A stretch of DNA of 64,000 nucleotides, taken from positions 124,001-188,000 of the forward strand of contig JALHMI010000013.1 of NCBI GenBank assembly GCA_022844125.1, given 5' to 3'. The translations under genes were made by a program, and so were the position numbers. Source of the DNA: Pirellulales bacterium. Lineage in GTDB: Bacteria > Planctomycetota > Planctomycetia > Pirellulales > PALSA-1355. The notes beneath the pieces were generated by a model, which made no database searches, was not told the origin of the DNA, and saw only the letters and a list, made by a program, of their open reading frames with translations. Numbering within the stretch: position 1 is the stretch's first letter; the number at the start of each line of letters is the position of its first letter. Positions 37,524-46,714 of this stretch are shown here, piece after piece.

Positions 37524-39200
37524 ATGTTGCCGGGCAGTCGGCAGGCAGCCGAATTTTGGGGGCGAGCAGGCGGCTCCACCCAGGCCGCGGCAACGAACGG
37601 ATTGACCACGAGCGTGAAGCAAAATCCCGAGGCTACGATTGCCAACCGCACCGGGCTGGTCGCCGATGAGAAAGTGCTCATCCTCGACTTCGGTTCGCAA
37701 TATGCCCAACTCATCGCCCGGCGCGTCCGCGAACTCCACGTCTACTGCGAGATCGTGCGGCATGACATCACGGCCGAGCGCGTTCGCGAGCTCAACCCCC
37801 GCGGCGTGATTCTTTCCGGCGGTCCCTCGAGTGTCTATGAGACCGGCGCTCCACAGGTCGATCCCGAGATCTTTAAGCTCGGCATTCCCGTGCTGGGCAT
37901 TTGCTACGGCTTGCACCTGGCCTGCAACGCTCTGGGCGGCAAGGTCGACCGGGCCACGAAGCGCGAGTTCGGCCGGGCGAGCGTCCAGATCACCTCGCAC
38001 GCCGACTTGTTCGAAGGCGTTCCCGACCTGATGGAAGTCTGGATGAGCCACGGCGACCAGGTTGCCGAGCGCTCGGGCGGATTCGTCACGCTGGCCGAAA
38101 CGCGGACCTGCCCCGTGGCGGCCGTCCGGCACGAGACGCTGCCGGTGTATGGCTTGCAGTTCCATCCGGAAGTGACGCACACGCCACTGGGCACCAAGGT
38201 GCTGGGGAATTTCCTCACGAAGGTCTGCGGCTGCCAAGGCACCTGGCGGCTGGGAGACTTCGCCGATGAAGCAATCGCCGCCATTCGCCAACGCGTGGGC
38301 CAGGATCGCGTCATCTGCGGCCTGTCGGGCGGCGTCGATTCGAGCGTCGTGGCGGCGCTGCTTTACCGGGCGATCGGCTCGCAACTTTCCTGCATCCTGA
38401 TCGACAACGGCCTTTTGCGAAAAGCGGAAGAACGCTCGGTCATTGACGAGTTCTCCGGCCACTTCAAAACCGACCTGCACGTGGTGAAGGCCGAGACTCG
38501 CTTCCTGTCGGCACTGGCCGGCATCACCGATCCGCAGGAAAAACGCAAGCGGATTGGCCACGCGTTCATCGATTGCTTCAGTGAAGAAGCGGCGAAGATC
38601 TCGGGCGCGAAGTTCCTGGCCCAAGGGACGCTGTATCCCGACGTAATCGAAAGCGGCGCGGCGGTCGACGGCCCCGCGGCCACGATTAAGTTGCATCACA
38701 ACGTGGGCGGATTGCCCGAGGACCTGAGCTTCGAACTGATTGAGCCGCTACGCGACTTGTTCAAGGACGAGGTTCGCCGGCTGGGACTGCAATTGGGACT
38801 GCCCGAAGACATCGTCTGGCGGCATCCGTTCCCGGGTCCGGGCCTGGCGGTCCGCTGCCTGGGCGAAGTGACCAAGGTTCGGCTCGACACGCTCCGCGAC
38901 GCAGACGCGATCGTGGTCGAAGAGATCAAGGAAGCCGGGCTGTATCGCTCGACCTCGCAGGTGTTTGCCGTACTATTACCTGTGCAAAGCGTCGGCGTGA
39001 TGGGCGATGCCCGGACCTACCAAGACACCGTGGCCGTGCGAGCGGTGACAACCGAAGACTTCATGACCGCCGACTGGAGCCACCTGCCCTACGAGCTGTT
39101 GGCCCGGATTTCGACGCGGATCATCAACGAAGTGCAGGGTGTCAATCGCGTGGTGTACGACATCAGCAGCAAGCCGCCCGCCACGATCGAGTGGGAATAG
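37524..39200 (+). CDS. guaA: GMP synthase (glutamine-hydrolysing)
   Basis: Converts XMP + glutamine + ATP to GMP. The glutamine amidotransferase domain (about 50-240) has the nucleophile cysteine in [10 protein letters not shown], with the His/Glu pair in FHPEVTH. The ATP-pyrophosphatase domain has [13 protein letters not shown] (PP-loop), and the dimerisation domain ends PPATIEWE. The start is uncertain: the ATG at 37524 gives a 49-residue extension before [13 protein letters not shown] 37601 and GTG 37613 are alternatives, and none has a clear SD. guaB, the preceding pathway step, is at 52790. Confidence 0.95.
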   Translation: MLPGSRQAAEFWGRAGGSTQAAATNGLTTSVKQNPEATIANRTGLVADEKVLILDFGSQYAQLIARRVRELHVYCEIVRHDITAERVRELNPRGVILSGGPSSVYETGAPQVDPEIFKLGIPVLGICYGLHLACNALGGKVDRATKREFGRASVQITSHADLFEGVPDLMEVWMSHGDQVAERSGGFVTLAETRTCPVAAVRHETLPVYGLQFHPEVTHTPLGTKVLGNFLTKVCGCQGTWRLGDFADEAIAAIRQRVGQDRVICGLSGGVDSSVVAALLYRAIGSQLSCILIDNGLLRKAEERSVIDEFSGHFKTDLHVVKAETRFLSALAGITDPQEKRKRIGHAFIDCFSEEAAKISGAKFLAQGTLYPDVIESGAAVDGPAATIKLHHNVGGLPEDLSFELIEPLRDLFKDEVRRLGLQLGLPEDIVWRHPFPGPGLAVRCLGEVTKVRLDTLRDADAIVVEEIKEAGLYRSTSQVFAVLLPVQSVGVMGDARTYQDTVAVRAVTTEDFMTADWSHLPYELLARISTRIINEVQGVNRVVYDISSKPPATIEWE

Positions 39201-39304
39201 CCGCGCCCGCCCGTGTCGCGACATCGAACGCCGTCCGTCCGCTTGCGGCCTGGCGGCGCACAATCCAAGTTCAATCCAAACTATAACCCAGCATTAGCAC
39301 TTTC

Positions 39305-40978
39305 ATGGGTCAGCATTACATCTACCAAATCACGGATCTCAACAAGAAGTTCGGACAGCGCGAGATCCTCAAGAACATCAACCTGGCGTTCTATCCGGGC
39401 GCCAAGATCGGCGTGTTGGGCCGCAACGGGTCCGGCAAAAGCACGCTCTTGCGAATCATGGCGGGGTGGGACAAGGAGTTTGAAGGCTCGGCCGTGCTGA
39501 CCAAGGACTACACGGTTGGCTACCTTTCGCAAGAGCCGCAGCTTGACCCGAACAAGGACGTGTTCGGCAACGTGCAGGACGCCGTGGCTCCGATTCGGGC
39601 CTTGCTGACGCGTTACGACGAGATCAACGCCCGGTTTGCCGAGGATATCAGCCCCGACGAAATGGAAAAGCTGCTGGCCGAACAGGCCAAGGTGCAGGAC
39701 CAGATCGAACTGCACAACGCCTGGGAGCTGGACCGGCAGGTCGAGATCGCGATGGACGCGATGAACCTGCCGCCAAGCGACTCACCGGTGACGAACCTTT
39801 CGGGCGGTGAGCGGCGCCGCATCGCGCTGTGCAAGATCCTGCTGGAGCGGCCGGACCTGCTGCTGCTCGACGAACCGACGAATCACTTGGACGCCGAGAG
39901 CGTGGCCTGGCTCGAGCGGCATCTGGCCGAGTACACCGGCACCGTTGTGGCCGTGACGCACGATCGCTACTTCCTCGACAACGTGGCAGGCTGGATTCTG
40001 GAAATCGACCGTGGCCGCGGAATTCCGTTCGAAGGAAATTACACTTCGTGGCTGGAGCAGAAACGCAAGCGACTGGAACTGGAAGAAAAGTCCGCCAGCG
40101 CTCGCCAGAAAACGCTCGCTCAGGAGCTCGAGTGGATTCGGATGGCCCCGCGGGCTCGCCAGGCCAAGAGCAAGGCCCGTATCAAAGCCTATGAGGAGAT
40201 GTCGGCCGAGGAGCAGCAGTATCGCGATCAGGAAATCGAAATCCAGATTCCCAAGGGAAAGCACCTGGGCGACCTGGTGATTGAGGCCAAGAACCTGAGC
40301 AAGGGTTACGGCGATCAACTGCTGATCGACAATCTTTCGTTCCGCCTGCCGCCGGGCGGCATTGTGGGCGTGATTGGCGCTAACGGCGTCGGCAAGACCA
40401 CGCTGTTCCGGATGATCACCGGCCAGGAGACGCCCGATAGCGGTGAGATTCGCGTCGGCAGCACGGTGGAACTCGGCTATGTGGATCAGAGCCGGGACGC
40501 GCTCAAAGCCGAGAACACGATCTTCCAGGAGATCACCGGCGACGTCGAAACGCTGGAGGTCGGGAAGTTCAAGATGAACGCCCGGAGTTATGTAGCGCGG
40601 TTCAACTTCATGGGGGCCGACCAGCAAAAGATCGTGGGTACGCTCTCGGGCGGTGAACGGAACCGCGTGCACCTGGCCAAGCTGCTGCGGTGTGGCTGCA
40701 ACGTGCTGCTGCTCGACGAACCGACGAACGACTTGGACGTCGACACGTTGCGCGCGCTGGAAGAGGCGATTCTGAGCTTTGCGGGCTGCGTGGTCGTGAT
40801 CTCGCACGATCGCTGGTTTCTGGATCGCGTGGCGACGCACATCCTGGCCTTCGAAGGAGACAGCTACGTCCACTGGTGCGAAGGCAACTTCCAGAACTAC
40901 GAATCCCAGCGGAAGGAGCGGCTCGGGATGGAAGCTGACCAGCCGCACCGGATTCGGTACAAGAAGCTGCAGCACTAG
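39305..40978 (+). CDS. ettA: Energy-dependent translational throttle protein EttA (ABC-F)
   Basis: A 557-residue cytoplasmic ABC-F ATPase with two nucleotide-binding domains and no membrane helices. Walker A motifs are [11 protein letters not shown] and [11 protein letters not shown]; signatures are [11 protein letters not shown] and [11 protein letters not shown]; the Walker B segments end [10 protein letters not shown] and [10 protein letters not shown]. The interdomain linker with [16 protein letters not shown] and the short arm typical of EttA are present. It binds the ribosomal E site and gates the first elongation cycles according to ATP/ADP. Starts 105 bases after guaA on the same strand. 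Confidence 0.95.
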   Translation: MGQHYIYQITDLNKKFGQREILKNINLAFYPGAKIGVLGRNGSGKSTLLRIMAGWDKEFEGSAVLTKDYTVGYLSQEPQLDPNKDVFGNVQDAVAPIRALLTRYDEINARFAEDISPDEMEKLLAEQAKVQDQIELHNAWELDRQVEIAMDAMNLPPSDSPVTNLSGGERRRIALCKILLERPDLLLLDEPTNHLDAESVAWLERHLAEYTGTVVAVTHDRYFLDNVAGWILEIDRGRGIPFEGNYTSWLEQKRKRLELEEKSASARQKTLAQELEWIRMAPRARQAKSKARIKAYEEMSAEEQQYRDQEIEIQIPKGKHLGDLVIEAKNLSKGYGDQLLIDNLSFRLPPGGIVGVIGANGVGKTTLFRMITGQETPDSGEIRVGSTVELGYVDQSRDALKAENTIFQEITGDVETLEVGKFKMNARSYVARFNFMGADQQKIVGTLSGGERNRVHLAKLLRCGCNVLLLDEPTNDLDVDTLRALEEAILSFAGCVVVISHDRWFLDRVATHILAFEGDSYVHWCEGNFQNYESQRKERLGMEADQPHRIRYKKLQH

Positions 40979-41042
40979 AGAGTTCCTAAGGAAGTGACGC
41001 TTCCTGGCTACTCATCCGATCGTGCTTTGCGTCCTAGAATTG

Positions 41043-41065
41043 CGCTAGAGAAATTCTCTCTAGCG
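41043..41065 (+). repeat. Perfect inverted repeat ahead of the STAS-like gene
   Basis: CGCTAGAGA (41043-41051) and TCTCTAGCG (41057-41065) form a 9-base perfect stem with AATTC loop. The SD sequence GGAG begins at 41065, overlapping the stem end. It may be a dimeric repressor operator or an RNA hairpin affecting ribosome access. Confidence 0.6.
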
Positions 41066-41076
41066 GAGACGCCACC

Positions 41077-41442
41077 ATGATCGCCATTCAAGAGCTTGCC
41101 GGTACCAACGTCGTCGAACTTGTCATCGACGGGCCGGTGAGCGCGGCGGAGTTCGACGAGATCGTCGCCCGGCTGGAAGCAGCGATTTCCACGCACGGCA
41201 AGATTCGCGTGCTGGAGCTCATCAAAGAGCTGGGCGGCGTGCCGCCATCCAAGTGGTGGGACGACCTGAAGTTCGGCTACCGACACATGCGCGACATCGA
41301 GCGGGCCGCGATCGTGGCCGAGCAGCGGTGGCTGGAAGTCTTTGCGAACCTGGTGAATCCGTTCTTCTCAGCCAAGCTGAAGTATTTCAAGCCGGCGGAG
41401 ATTGAGCAGGCGCGCGCGTGGCTACTGGAGAGCGGCGAGTAG
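41077..41442 (+). CDS. SpoIIAA/STAS-like protein
   Basis: A 121-residue single-domain protein of the SpoIIAA-like (DUF3478/STAS-SEC14) type: VELVIDGPVSAAEFDEIV, KIRVLELIKELGG, and FGYRHMRDIERAAIVAEQRW with the late tail KYFKPAEIEQARAWL. Cytoplasmic. Its relatives are small proteins thought to bind hydrophobic or nucleotide ligands; no classical anti-sigma partner is next to it. GGAG lies 8 bases before the ATG. Preceded by a perfect inverted repeat. Confidence 0.8.
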   Translation: MIAIQELAGTNVVELVIDGPVSAAEFDEIVARLEAAISTHGKIRVLELIKELGGVPPSKWWDDLKFGYRHMRDIERAAIVAEQRWLEVFANLVNPFFSAKLKYFKPAEIEQARAWLLESGE

Positions 41443-41459
41443 GACGTCGAAACAAAGCA

Positions 41460-41490
41460 AGGGATGCGCCCGATGAACGGACGCATCCCT
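41460..41490 (-). terminator. Hairpin between convergent genes
   Basis: AGGGATGCG (41460-41468) pairs with CGCATCCCT (41482-41490). The minus-strand side continues into T-rich TTGCTTTGTTTCG, so it probably ends the DUF4394 PEP-CTERM transcript. On the plus strand there is no T run behind it. Confidence 0.55.
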
Positions 41491-41526
41491 GTACATCGAT
41501 GACTCGCAAGTACTCTTGTTGGCAGC

Positions 41527-42540
41527 TTAGTCGCGGCGCAGCTTGCGCCGAGCCGCGAAGGCCAATGCCAAGGCACCGAAGCCGCCGAGAACAAACGATG
41601 ATGGTTCCGGCACCGGAACCGTGGCCACGTCGATCAACAGCCCTGCGCCCTTGATGCCGCCGCAATCCCAGGTCGGATTGGTCGGGGGCTTGTAACCACC
41701 GTGGCCGCCACTCCAGCCGTCCCAACCGCCGCCGAAGGTGAGCGGACCGGCCTGTGGTGTGCCGGTGATCGGACCGGCAGATTCGATTGCCCCCGTTGCC
41801 AGATCGATCGTGTAGAGCGTGTTCTCGACGAGCCCGGTGCCGGTGACGAGCGTCTGCCCTACGAGATAGCCAATGCCGGTTTGGCCGGAGATATCCATCC
41901 CGTGGATCGACTGAATATTGCCAAGCGAGAGGCCCACGGAACCGACCGTCTCCAGCTTGCCTTGGTTTTGCGGCGACTGGATCGTCAAAACATTTCGCGA
42001 CGATTCCAGATTGAAGAGCGTGCTGGTGGACGCGCCGGGATAGCTGTTGGTGTAGGCGCCCGAAACAACCACCGGGCTCGTGCCGGCGTTCGGATCTCCC
42101 CCGACAAAGTTAAGCAGCGAGTCGGCAGCGATCGGGGCACCCGTGTTCGGGTTCACCCGAATGTTCTTCCGTTGGTTAGTGAGCACGCGGATGTTGTCGT
42201 TCACCGGGTCGAAGTCGAACGACTTGACGAGGTCGATCAGCAGCAGGCCGTTGCCCAGGCCCGTGGCGGCGCCGGTCGCGGTGTTGATCTTGAAAAAGCG
42301 GTTACCGCTTGAGAATCCGTAGAGCTCGCCGGTCGAGGGACGGAAGTCGATGCCGATCAAGGAGTCGCCTCCAAGGCCGATGATTCCCACCGCCGAGTTG
42401 ATCGAGCGGGTCTGGCTGTCAAAGGTCACGAGCTGCTGGCCTTCGGTCAGCCCGTAGAGCAACTCCGCGCGGGCGGAATTGGCCGCCAGGATGGCAGCGA
42501 TGGCGAAAGTCAGGCCGGCAAAAAAACGGTTGCGTGTCAT
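41527..42540 (-). CDS. DUF4394 PEP-CTERM exported protein
   Basis: A 337-residue exported protein: signal peptide (FFAGLTFAIAAILAANSARAE), then a beta-propeller-like DUF4394 body (LIGIDFRPSTGELYG, FKINTATGAATGLG, VKSFDFDPVNDNIRV) and a C-terminal sorting tail VPEPSSFVLGGFGALALAF then RRKLRRD. The glycine/tryptophan-rich GGGWDGWSGGHGGYKPP stretch precedes the tail. Presumably exported and sorted by an exosortase. No enzyme motif seen. The third intact PEP-CTERM gene of the window, unlinked to the 9-10 kb pair and without the AAGGAGTAGCT box. Confidence 0.88.
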   Translation of the reverse strand: MTRNRFFAGLTFAIAAILAANSARAELLYGLTEGQQLVTFDSQTRSINSAVGIIGLGGDSLIGIDFRPSTGELYGFSSGNRFFKINTATGAATGLGNGLLLIDLVKSFDFDPVNDNIRVLTNQRKNIRVNPNTGAPIAADSLLNFVGGDPNAGTSPVVVSGAYTNSYPGASTSTLFNLESSRNVLTIQSPQNQGKLETVGSVGLSLGNIQSIHGMDISGQTGIGYLVGQTLVTGTGLVENTLYTIDLATGAIESAGPITGTPQAGPLTFGGGWDGWSGGHGGYKPPTNPTWDCGGIKGAGLLIDVATVPVPEPSSFVLGGFGALALAFAARRKLRRD

Positions 42541-43377
42541 GGTTTGGTTCTCCCAGCAATTTTCGGCGTAGTCGTGCAGTGTGGTCGTGGAATTAGTTCG
42601 GTTGGGCTAAAGGTCGTTGCGTAGCGGTTCGGAGGCACCGCAGGCGCTTCGGAGGGCGCCGCGATGATTCAACGACTTGTGACCTGAACGCGCAAGAAGC
42701 GCGAACAGAGGACGCATTAGCGAAAGGTCTCGATTGGGGGATGGGCCGCCAGACGGTTAAGGACGCGTTGTGGCTAGCCCGGGCTTGCGAGAAAAGCAGA
42801 CCGATTGACGCGGCGGCGGAACTCCCGCGTTACAGCACGCTGGGAGACTTGGCACCCGGGTCAATTTGTCCGTCGGCTGAGCTAGCTGTCCTCACCAATT
42901 GTGAAAAGAAGGCCACTTGCGAGAGACGGCGGCAGGCGGTTTTTTACGCCTGACGTACCCGCCTCGGCTGAGGCAGGCATACCATACCACCCCTGCAAGA
43001 ATTTTTCCATGCGCACTGCGGCAAATTCTTTCAGCCCCCCCGAGAAACCACCACCTGGCAGCTAGCAGATCAGGCAGGCTTGGACCGACTCGAAAATGGT
43101 ATTCGGTCGCGAGCGAGAGTCTGCTTGAGTCGGAACGAACGGGGTGAGCGGTCTGGAGGCACAACCTTGGGAGGAGGCGTTCACTCAGAGGCTTGAGGAC
43201 TTGCATGCGCGATGCTCGAAGACGCGCGACCGCGCGCCGCAGCGCGAACGCGACTTGACCACGCCAGCATCGGCACCCTATATAGAAATCCAAGGACATG
43301 CATTCATGCCATGCCACCGCCGAGTCGCTTGCGGTGGCCTGGCCAGTCGAGATAGCACTTAGCAAGGAAACCAGACC
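42541..43377. other. Long gene-free stretch before the small basic protein gene
   Basis: About 840 bases. The right end holds the promoter of the small basic protein. The rest contains short open frames on both strands without ribosome-binding sites, GC-rich repeats such as GGTTCGGAGGCACCGCAGG at about 42628, and a short hairpin (GCCTCGGCTGAGGC near 42961). No RNA gene recognised. Confidence 0.4.
43255..43285 (+). promoter_or_regulatory. Sigma70-like promoter of the small basic protein gene
   Basis: TTGACC at 43255-43260 and TATATA at 43280-43285, spacer 19 (18 if the -10 is read as CTATAT). It predicts a leader of about 85 bases before the GTG start. Confidence 0.55.
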
Positions 43378-43560
43378 GTGTCGATCATTCGCGTTGGAAG
43401 CACCAAGCAGTATGCTGATGGCTGGGAAGCCGCGTTCACCAAGGGCAAGAAGAAGACTGCTGCGGCCGGCAAGAGCGGCAAAACCACGACCAGGAAAACC
43501 ACGAAGTCGGTGAAGAGCGCGGTCAAGAGCGTCAAGAAGAAGGTCAAGAAGAAGAAATAG
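43378..43560 (+). CDS. Small lysine-rich basic protein, 60 aa
   Basis: GTG start at 43378 with AAGGAA 8 bases upstream. The N-terminus MSIIRVGSTKQYADGWEAAF is well-formed, followed by an extremely basic tail of Lys, Thr, Ala and Ser (TKSVKSAVKSVKKK and a KK-rich end). About a third of residues are Lys. I recall similar short proteins in other planctomycetes. The tail resembles histone H1-like or ribosome-binding extensions, so nucleic-acid binding is likely; the target is unknown. It has its own promoter and precedes efpL, which lies on the opposite strand. Confidence 0.8.
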   Translation: MSIIRVGSTKQYADGWEAAFTKGKKKTAAAGKSGKTTTRKTTKSVKSAVKSVKKKVKKKK

Positions 43561-43634
43561 TGCGGTAGAGAATTCTCGCGACTTGCCTCGGTCGACCACC
43601 GGCCTTCCGATCGAGACCTCCCTCGTGAGCGATC

Positions 43635-44198
43635 TTAGGCTCGCGACAGGAATTCCCCCGTGCGCGTGTCGACTTTCACCGTTTCGCCCTCGGCGAGATA
43701 CTCGGGGACCTGAATTTCGAGCCCCGTTTCGAGCTTCGCGGGCTTGTTGCGGCTGGTGGCCGAGTTGCCTCGCACGCCCGGATCGCACTGGACGACCTTC
43801 AGTTCGACGGTCATGGGGACTTGCAGTCCCACGCACTCATCGTTGTAGATCAGGGCCTGAACGCCTTCGAGGGTCTCGGTGATGTAGGGGGCCTCGCCGG
43901 CGACTTCCTCCAGCGTGAGCGAGTACTGGTTGAAATCTTCCTGGTCCAGCAGGTGCATGTGCGTGGCATCGGTGTACATCAGCTTCACCGGGCGGCGTTC
44001 GAAGTCGGCCTCGGGCAGCGATTCGCCCCCCTTGAGCACGATGTCGACCTTCTGCTTGGTAACCAGGTTGCGAGCCCGGTACTTGTAGAGTGTCGCCGCT
44101 CCGCGGGCCGAAGGGCTCTGCACGCTGGTGGTTTCGATGATGCAGGGGGCTTCACCGTAGACGAGTACCATGCCGTTTTTGATGTCTTTCGCGATCAT
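43635..44198 (-). CDS. efpL: Elongation factor P-like protein EfpL (YeiP)
   Basis: A 187-residue three-domain EF-P superfamily protein. The loop reads SVQSPSARGAATLYKY, as in E. coli YeiP/EfpL (which has SPTARGAATLYK), with Arg32 where EF-P has a modified lysine. Further YeiP-like features are HLLDQEDFNQYSLTLEEV and NSATSRNKPAKLETGL, then VPEYLAEGETVKVDT. EfpL relieves ribosome stalling at polyproline and related motifs without needing lysine modification. No EpmA/EpmB genes are in the window. Start ATG 44198. Calling it simply efp would be wrong in detail. Confidence 0.85.
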   Translation of the reverse strand: MIAKDIKNGMVLVYGEAPCIIETTSVQSPSARGAATLYKYRARNLVTKQKVDIVLKGGESLPEADFERRPVKLMYTDATHMHLLDQEDFNQYSLTLEEVAGEAPYITETLEGVQALIYNDECVGLQVPMTVELKVVQCDPGVRGNSATSRNKPAKLETGLEIQVPEYLAEGETVKVDTRTGEFLSRA

Positions 44199-44248
44199 GG
44201 ACTTTCCATCTCTGTGAGTTTGACCCAGCAGGCTCGGCAGAATCCGCG

Positions 44249-44737
44249 CTACATCAACGTGCCTGATTGCGGATCGATGCCCACGCCGCCCGTTAGTTCG
44301 ACCATTGCGTCCAGCACGATTAAGAGCGCACTCGGATCGAGCATTTCGTCGGCGTCGTCCTCGGGAACGTCGTCGGACACCTGCTCGAAGTGCAACAAGT
44401 CGATGCGGGCGTCGAAGGTCTTGAGCCGGGCCAGCTTCTTGCGCTCCTCGGGATCGAGCTGAGCGTCGGCAAATTCGGCTTCGAGCGACTCAATGCTTTC
44501 GGCAACCTCTTCGCCGGCCACGTAGCTGATGTCAAGTGCGGCGTAATCGTCGGGCGAAAGCACCGTGATCGACTCAAAGCGGTCGTCCTGGTCGGCCGTG
44601 GCGTTGGAGAGCTGGAAGCGCTCGCTCAGGCCGTTGAGCATCTTCTCAATCCGCTTGAGCGACGGCCGGCGGCTGGAATCGAACAGCACAAAGTACGTTT
44701 CGCGCCACTTATACTCGTCGCGTTCGAACATCGACAT
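44249..44737 (-). CDS. Conserved-looking hypothetical protein, 162 aa
   Basis: Acidic soluble protein starting MSMFERDEYKWRETYFVLFD, then RRPSLKRIEKMLNGLSERFQL and an acidic helix AESIESLEAEFADAQLDPEER. The C-terminus is hydrophobic-acidic (DPSALLIVLDAMVELTGGVG). The opening EYKWRETYFVLF followed by RPSL suggests an alpha/beta fold that pairs with a partner. Lies 50 bases upstream of efpL and 3 bases after the 78-aa gene, same strand. No known domain; function unknown. Neighbourhood hints at translation, by inference only. Confidence 0.75.
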   Translation of the reverse strand: MSMFERDEYKWRETYFVLFDSSRRPSLKRIEKMLNGLSERFQLSNATADQDDRFESITVLSPDDYAALDISYVAGEEVAESIESLEAEFADAQLDPEERKKLARLKTFDARIDLLHFEQVSDDVPEDDADEMLDPSALLIVLDAMVELTGGVGIDPQSGTLM

Positions 44738-44740
44738 GCC

Positions 44741-44977
44741 TTACTGCCCCCAGTCGTCTTCCGGCGGACCAAGGCCGCCTTGCCAGGCCTCGAGCGCGGT
44801 CAGCATCTGGTCGCGCTCTTGCGGGCGAGCCCAGACGCTTTCGCCCTGCTCGAGGCGAACCTCGTACTGCCCCTCGCGCTCGCAGTCCTCGGAGCCGCAA
44901 AAGTGCGGCGTCGACGAGACCCACATCACGCGATAGAGCGGCACATGTTTGTCGTCCACGATGCAAAAAATCGACAT
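44741..44977 (-). CDS. Small hypothetical protein, 78 aa
   Basis: Start ATG at 44977 with GAGGAT 9 bases upstream. The sequence has MSIFCIVDDKHVPLYRVMW, STPHFCGSEDCEREGQYEV and an acidic C-terminus ending DDWGQ. A CxxxxC pair in the middle (CGSEDC) could hold a metal or disulfide. Only 3 bases separate its stop from the next gene, so the two are almost certainly one unit. No family recognised. Confidence 0.72.
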   Translation of the reverse strand: MSIFCIVDDKHVPLYRVMWVSSTPHFCGSEDCEREGQYEVRLEQGESVWARPQERDQMLTALEAWQGGLGPPEDDWGQ

Positions 44978-45029
44978 CTTTAGTGATCCTCGACGAACTC
45001 TGCGAGCACGCAGGCTCGCACCGCTTGGA

Positions 45030-45839
45030 TTATACCTGTCCCAGTTCAATGGAGCGGCGGGTGGCCGCTTCGACCGCGGCCATCAGGGTGCCGCGCAGGC
45101 CGCCGGCTTCGAGTGCCTCGAGCCCCGCGATTGTCGTTCCGCCGGGACTCGCCACGCGATCCTTAAGCACGGCCGGATGCTCGCCTGTTTGCAGCACCAT
45201 CTGGGCGGCCCCGAGCAGCGTTTGCGCGGCCAGGGCGAGCGCGACTTCGCGTTTCAGCCCCATCCGCACGCCGCCGTCGGCCAGGGCTTCGATCATCAGG
45301 TAAGCGAAGGCCGGCCCCGAGCCCGAAAGTCCCGTCACGGCATCGAGCAGCGACTCTTCGACCTCGAAGGCGACTCCCACGGCCGAGAGCAGGGATGCGA
45401 CGAGTTGCATGTCGTCGTCGGTGGCGCCCGAGCCGCGGCAATATCCGCTGGCGCTTTGCCCGACAAGACAAGGGGTGTTCGGCATCACGCGCACCAGGCG
45501 TGCGCCGTGAAGCGCCGCGGCGAGTTTCTCGAGTTTGACGCCGGCAGCGATCGAAATCACGAGCTTCGACGGGGCGTCCGCTCGCAGGTCAGCCAGCGCC
45601 GCGGTGATCTGTTGCGGCTTGGTGGCCAGCACGATCACGTCGGCTGATTTGGCCAGGCTGGCATTGTCGGAGACCACCTTCGCGCCGGGGACCGCCTCGA
45701 GGAACGCCTGGCCCGCAGCCTCGACCGGATCGGCTGCGCTAATTCGCGCAGGCGCAACCAGCCCTGAACGGACGAATCCGGCGGCCAAAGCGCGAGCCAT
45801 TTGGCCGGCGCCGATAAACCCGATCGAAGGCGAATGCAT
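45030..45839 (-). CDS. proC: Pyrroline-5-carboxylate reductase ProC
   Basis: NAD(P)H-dependent last step of proline synthesis. The Rossmann motif GFIGAGQMARALAAGF begins at residue 7. ATKPQQI, VRVMPNTPCLVGQSASGY and the P5CR signature region LSGSGPAFAYLMIEAL...VASPGGTTIAGLEALE are all present, and 269 residues is the normal length. Start at ATG 45839 (MHSPSIGFIGAG); the frame is open far upstream but that part is low-complexity shadow. First of the minus-strand group 45.8-43.6 kb. Proline supply next to EfpL, a proline-stall factor, may be coincidence. Confidence 0.95.
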   Translation of the reverse strand: MHSPSIGFIGAGQMARALAAGFVRSGLVAPARISAADPVEAAGQAFLEAVPGAKVVSDNASLAKSADVIVLATKPQQITAALADLRADAPSKLVISIAAGVKLEKLAAALHGARLVRVMPNTPCLVGQSASGYCRGSGATDDDMQLVASLLSAVGVAFEVEESLLDAVTGLSGSGPAFAYLMIEALADGGVRMGLKREVALALAAQTLLGAAQMVLQTGEHPAVLKDRVASPGGTTIAGLEALEAGGLRGTLMAAVEAATRRSIELGQV

Positions 45840-46137
45840 GCGTCTGGAAACTGCGAAGGGTCGTGAAGCGGACGGCTGCCCCGGTGGAGTCGCGTCCCCT
45901 GCGACTAATCTAGGTTCGCGCGGCCGGGGCCGCAAGGAAGCCAGAACCGCTGGTTGCGGCAAATCGCGGAGATTTCGCCAACTTGCCCATGCGGCCGGCG
46001 CGGGTGAGGTGGTCCTTGAATCGGCCTTTACAGCTCGGTGAGAATTTGCGATGGTTCCCGCCCCGCAAGGCAGGCGGACCGCGGCCCGGTTTGCGCGCGG
46101 CCGGTGCGATGTTGTTTTGCGGTCAAGGAGACTCATC

Positions 46138-46536
46138 ATGCGACTATTGGCCGTCGTGCTGGCCATGTGGCTGGCGGCCGGCTCGGCCGCCCGAGCCGAT
46201 CTGCCATCGCCGTTTGCCTGGCTTCGCGGAAACGAAACCTCGACCGCGACCAGGACCCTCAAGGGGACCGGCAAACGCGCCTCGGCGGTGGTTACCCAGG
46301 TGGCGAACGCGCCCAAGCGACTCGTCACCGGCACCAAGCACATGCTGACGCCTAAGAAATCGGCCAAGAAGCCGAAACTGGGCACGGTCGCAGTTCGCAA
46401 GAAGGATTCGGAAACTGCCGAGCAGGGGTTCCTGGGCCGGCTGTTCAATCCTCAGCCCGAGACATCCCCCGCGACGGTAAACGAATGGATGGCGCTCGAA
46501 AAGCCTGAATTTGGCGGGACTCGCTCGATCCGTTAA
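46138..46536 (+). CDS. Exported small protein with NEWM motif, 132 aa
   Basis: ATG at 46138 after AAGGAG. Signal peptide MRLLAVVLAMWLAAGSAARA, then a basic alanine/lysine-rich middle (KHMLTPKKSAKKPKLGT) and a C-terminal motif SPATVNEWMALEKPEFGGT. The next small gene ends with the closely similar PPATINEWMKMEQ. Exported, basic, no known domain. The positive middle could bind cell-surface polymers or nucleic acid; that is inference. Confidence 0.75.
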   Translation: MRLLAVVLAMWLAAGSAARADLPSPFAWLRGNETSTATRTLKGTGKRASAVVTQVANAPKRLVTGTKHMLTPKKSAKKPKLGTVAVRKKDSETAEQGFLGRLFNPQPETSPATVNEWMALEKPEFGGTRSIR

Positions 46537-46550
46537 GAGGCACCCTGAGT

Positions 46551-46685
46551 ATGCGTTTTACACCTCTCCTGACGGCAGCCCTGCTTGTCCTTGGTTGCCT
46601 GGCAGTCATTGGGTGCGCGCAGCAATCGGCCCCGCCGCCCGCGACAATTAACGAGTGGATGAAGATGGAACAGGTCCGCCCCTAA
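46551..46685 (+). CDS. Small lipoprotein with NEWM motif, 44 aa
   Basis: Frame ATG 46551 to TAA 46683-46685. N-terminal hydrophobic signal followed by a lipobox-like AVIGC at residue 22, then QQSAPPPATINEWMKMEQV to the end. The mature peptide would be only about 23 residues after a lipidated cysteine. It shares the ATxNEWMxxE motif with the gene 14 bases upstream, so the pair looks like a duplicated module. Below most gene-length cut-offs. Confidence 0.65.
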   Translation: MRFTPLLTAALLVLGCLAVIGCAQQSAPPPATINEWMKMEQVRP

Positions 46686-46714
46686 GTCCCGGTGAACCCC
46701 AGCCAACGAACCCC

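Noticed and set aside
37518-38699. Minus-strand frame of 393 codons opposite guaA
   Set aside because: guaA is unmistakable; the opposite frame is a codon-bias artefact.
42892-43836. Minus-strand frame of 314 codons spanning the small basic gene and efpL end
   Set aside because: It overlaps two better supported genes, and its composition (Arg, Ser, Leu) is shadow-like with no signal or motif.
43635-44198. Plain elongation factor P (efp)
   Set aside because: The tip loop SPSARGAATLYK and the DQEDFNQY region match YeiP/EfpL, not canonical EF-P with a Lys or rhamnosylated Arg loop.
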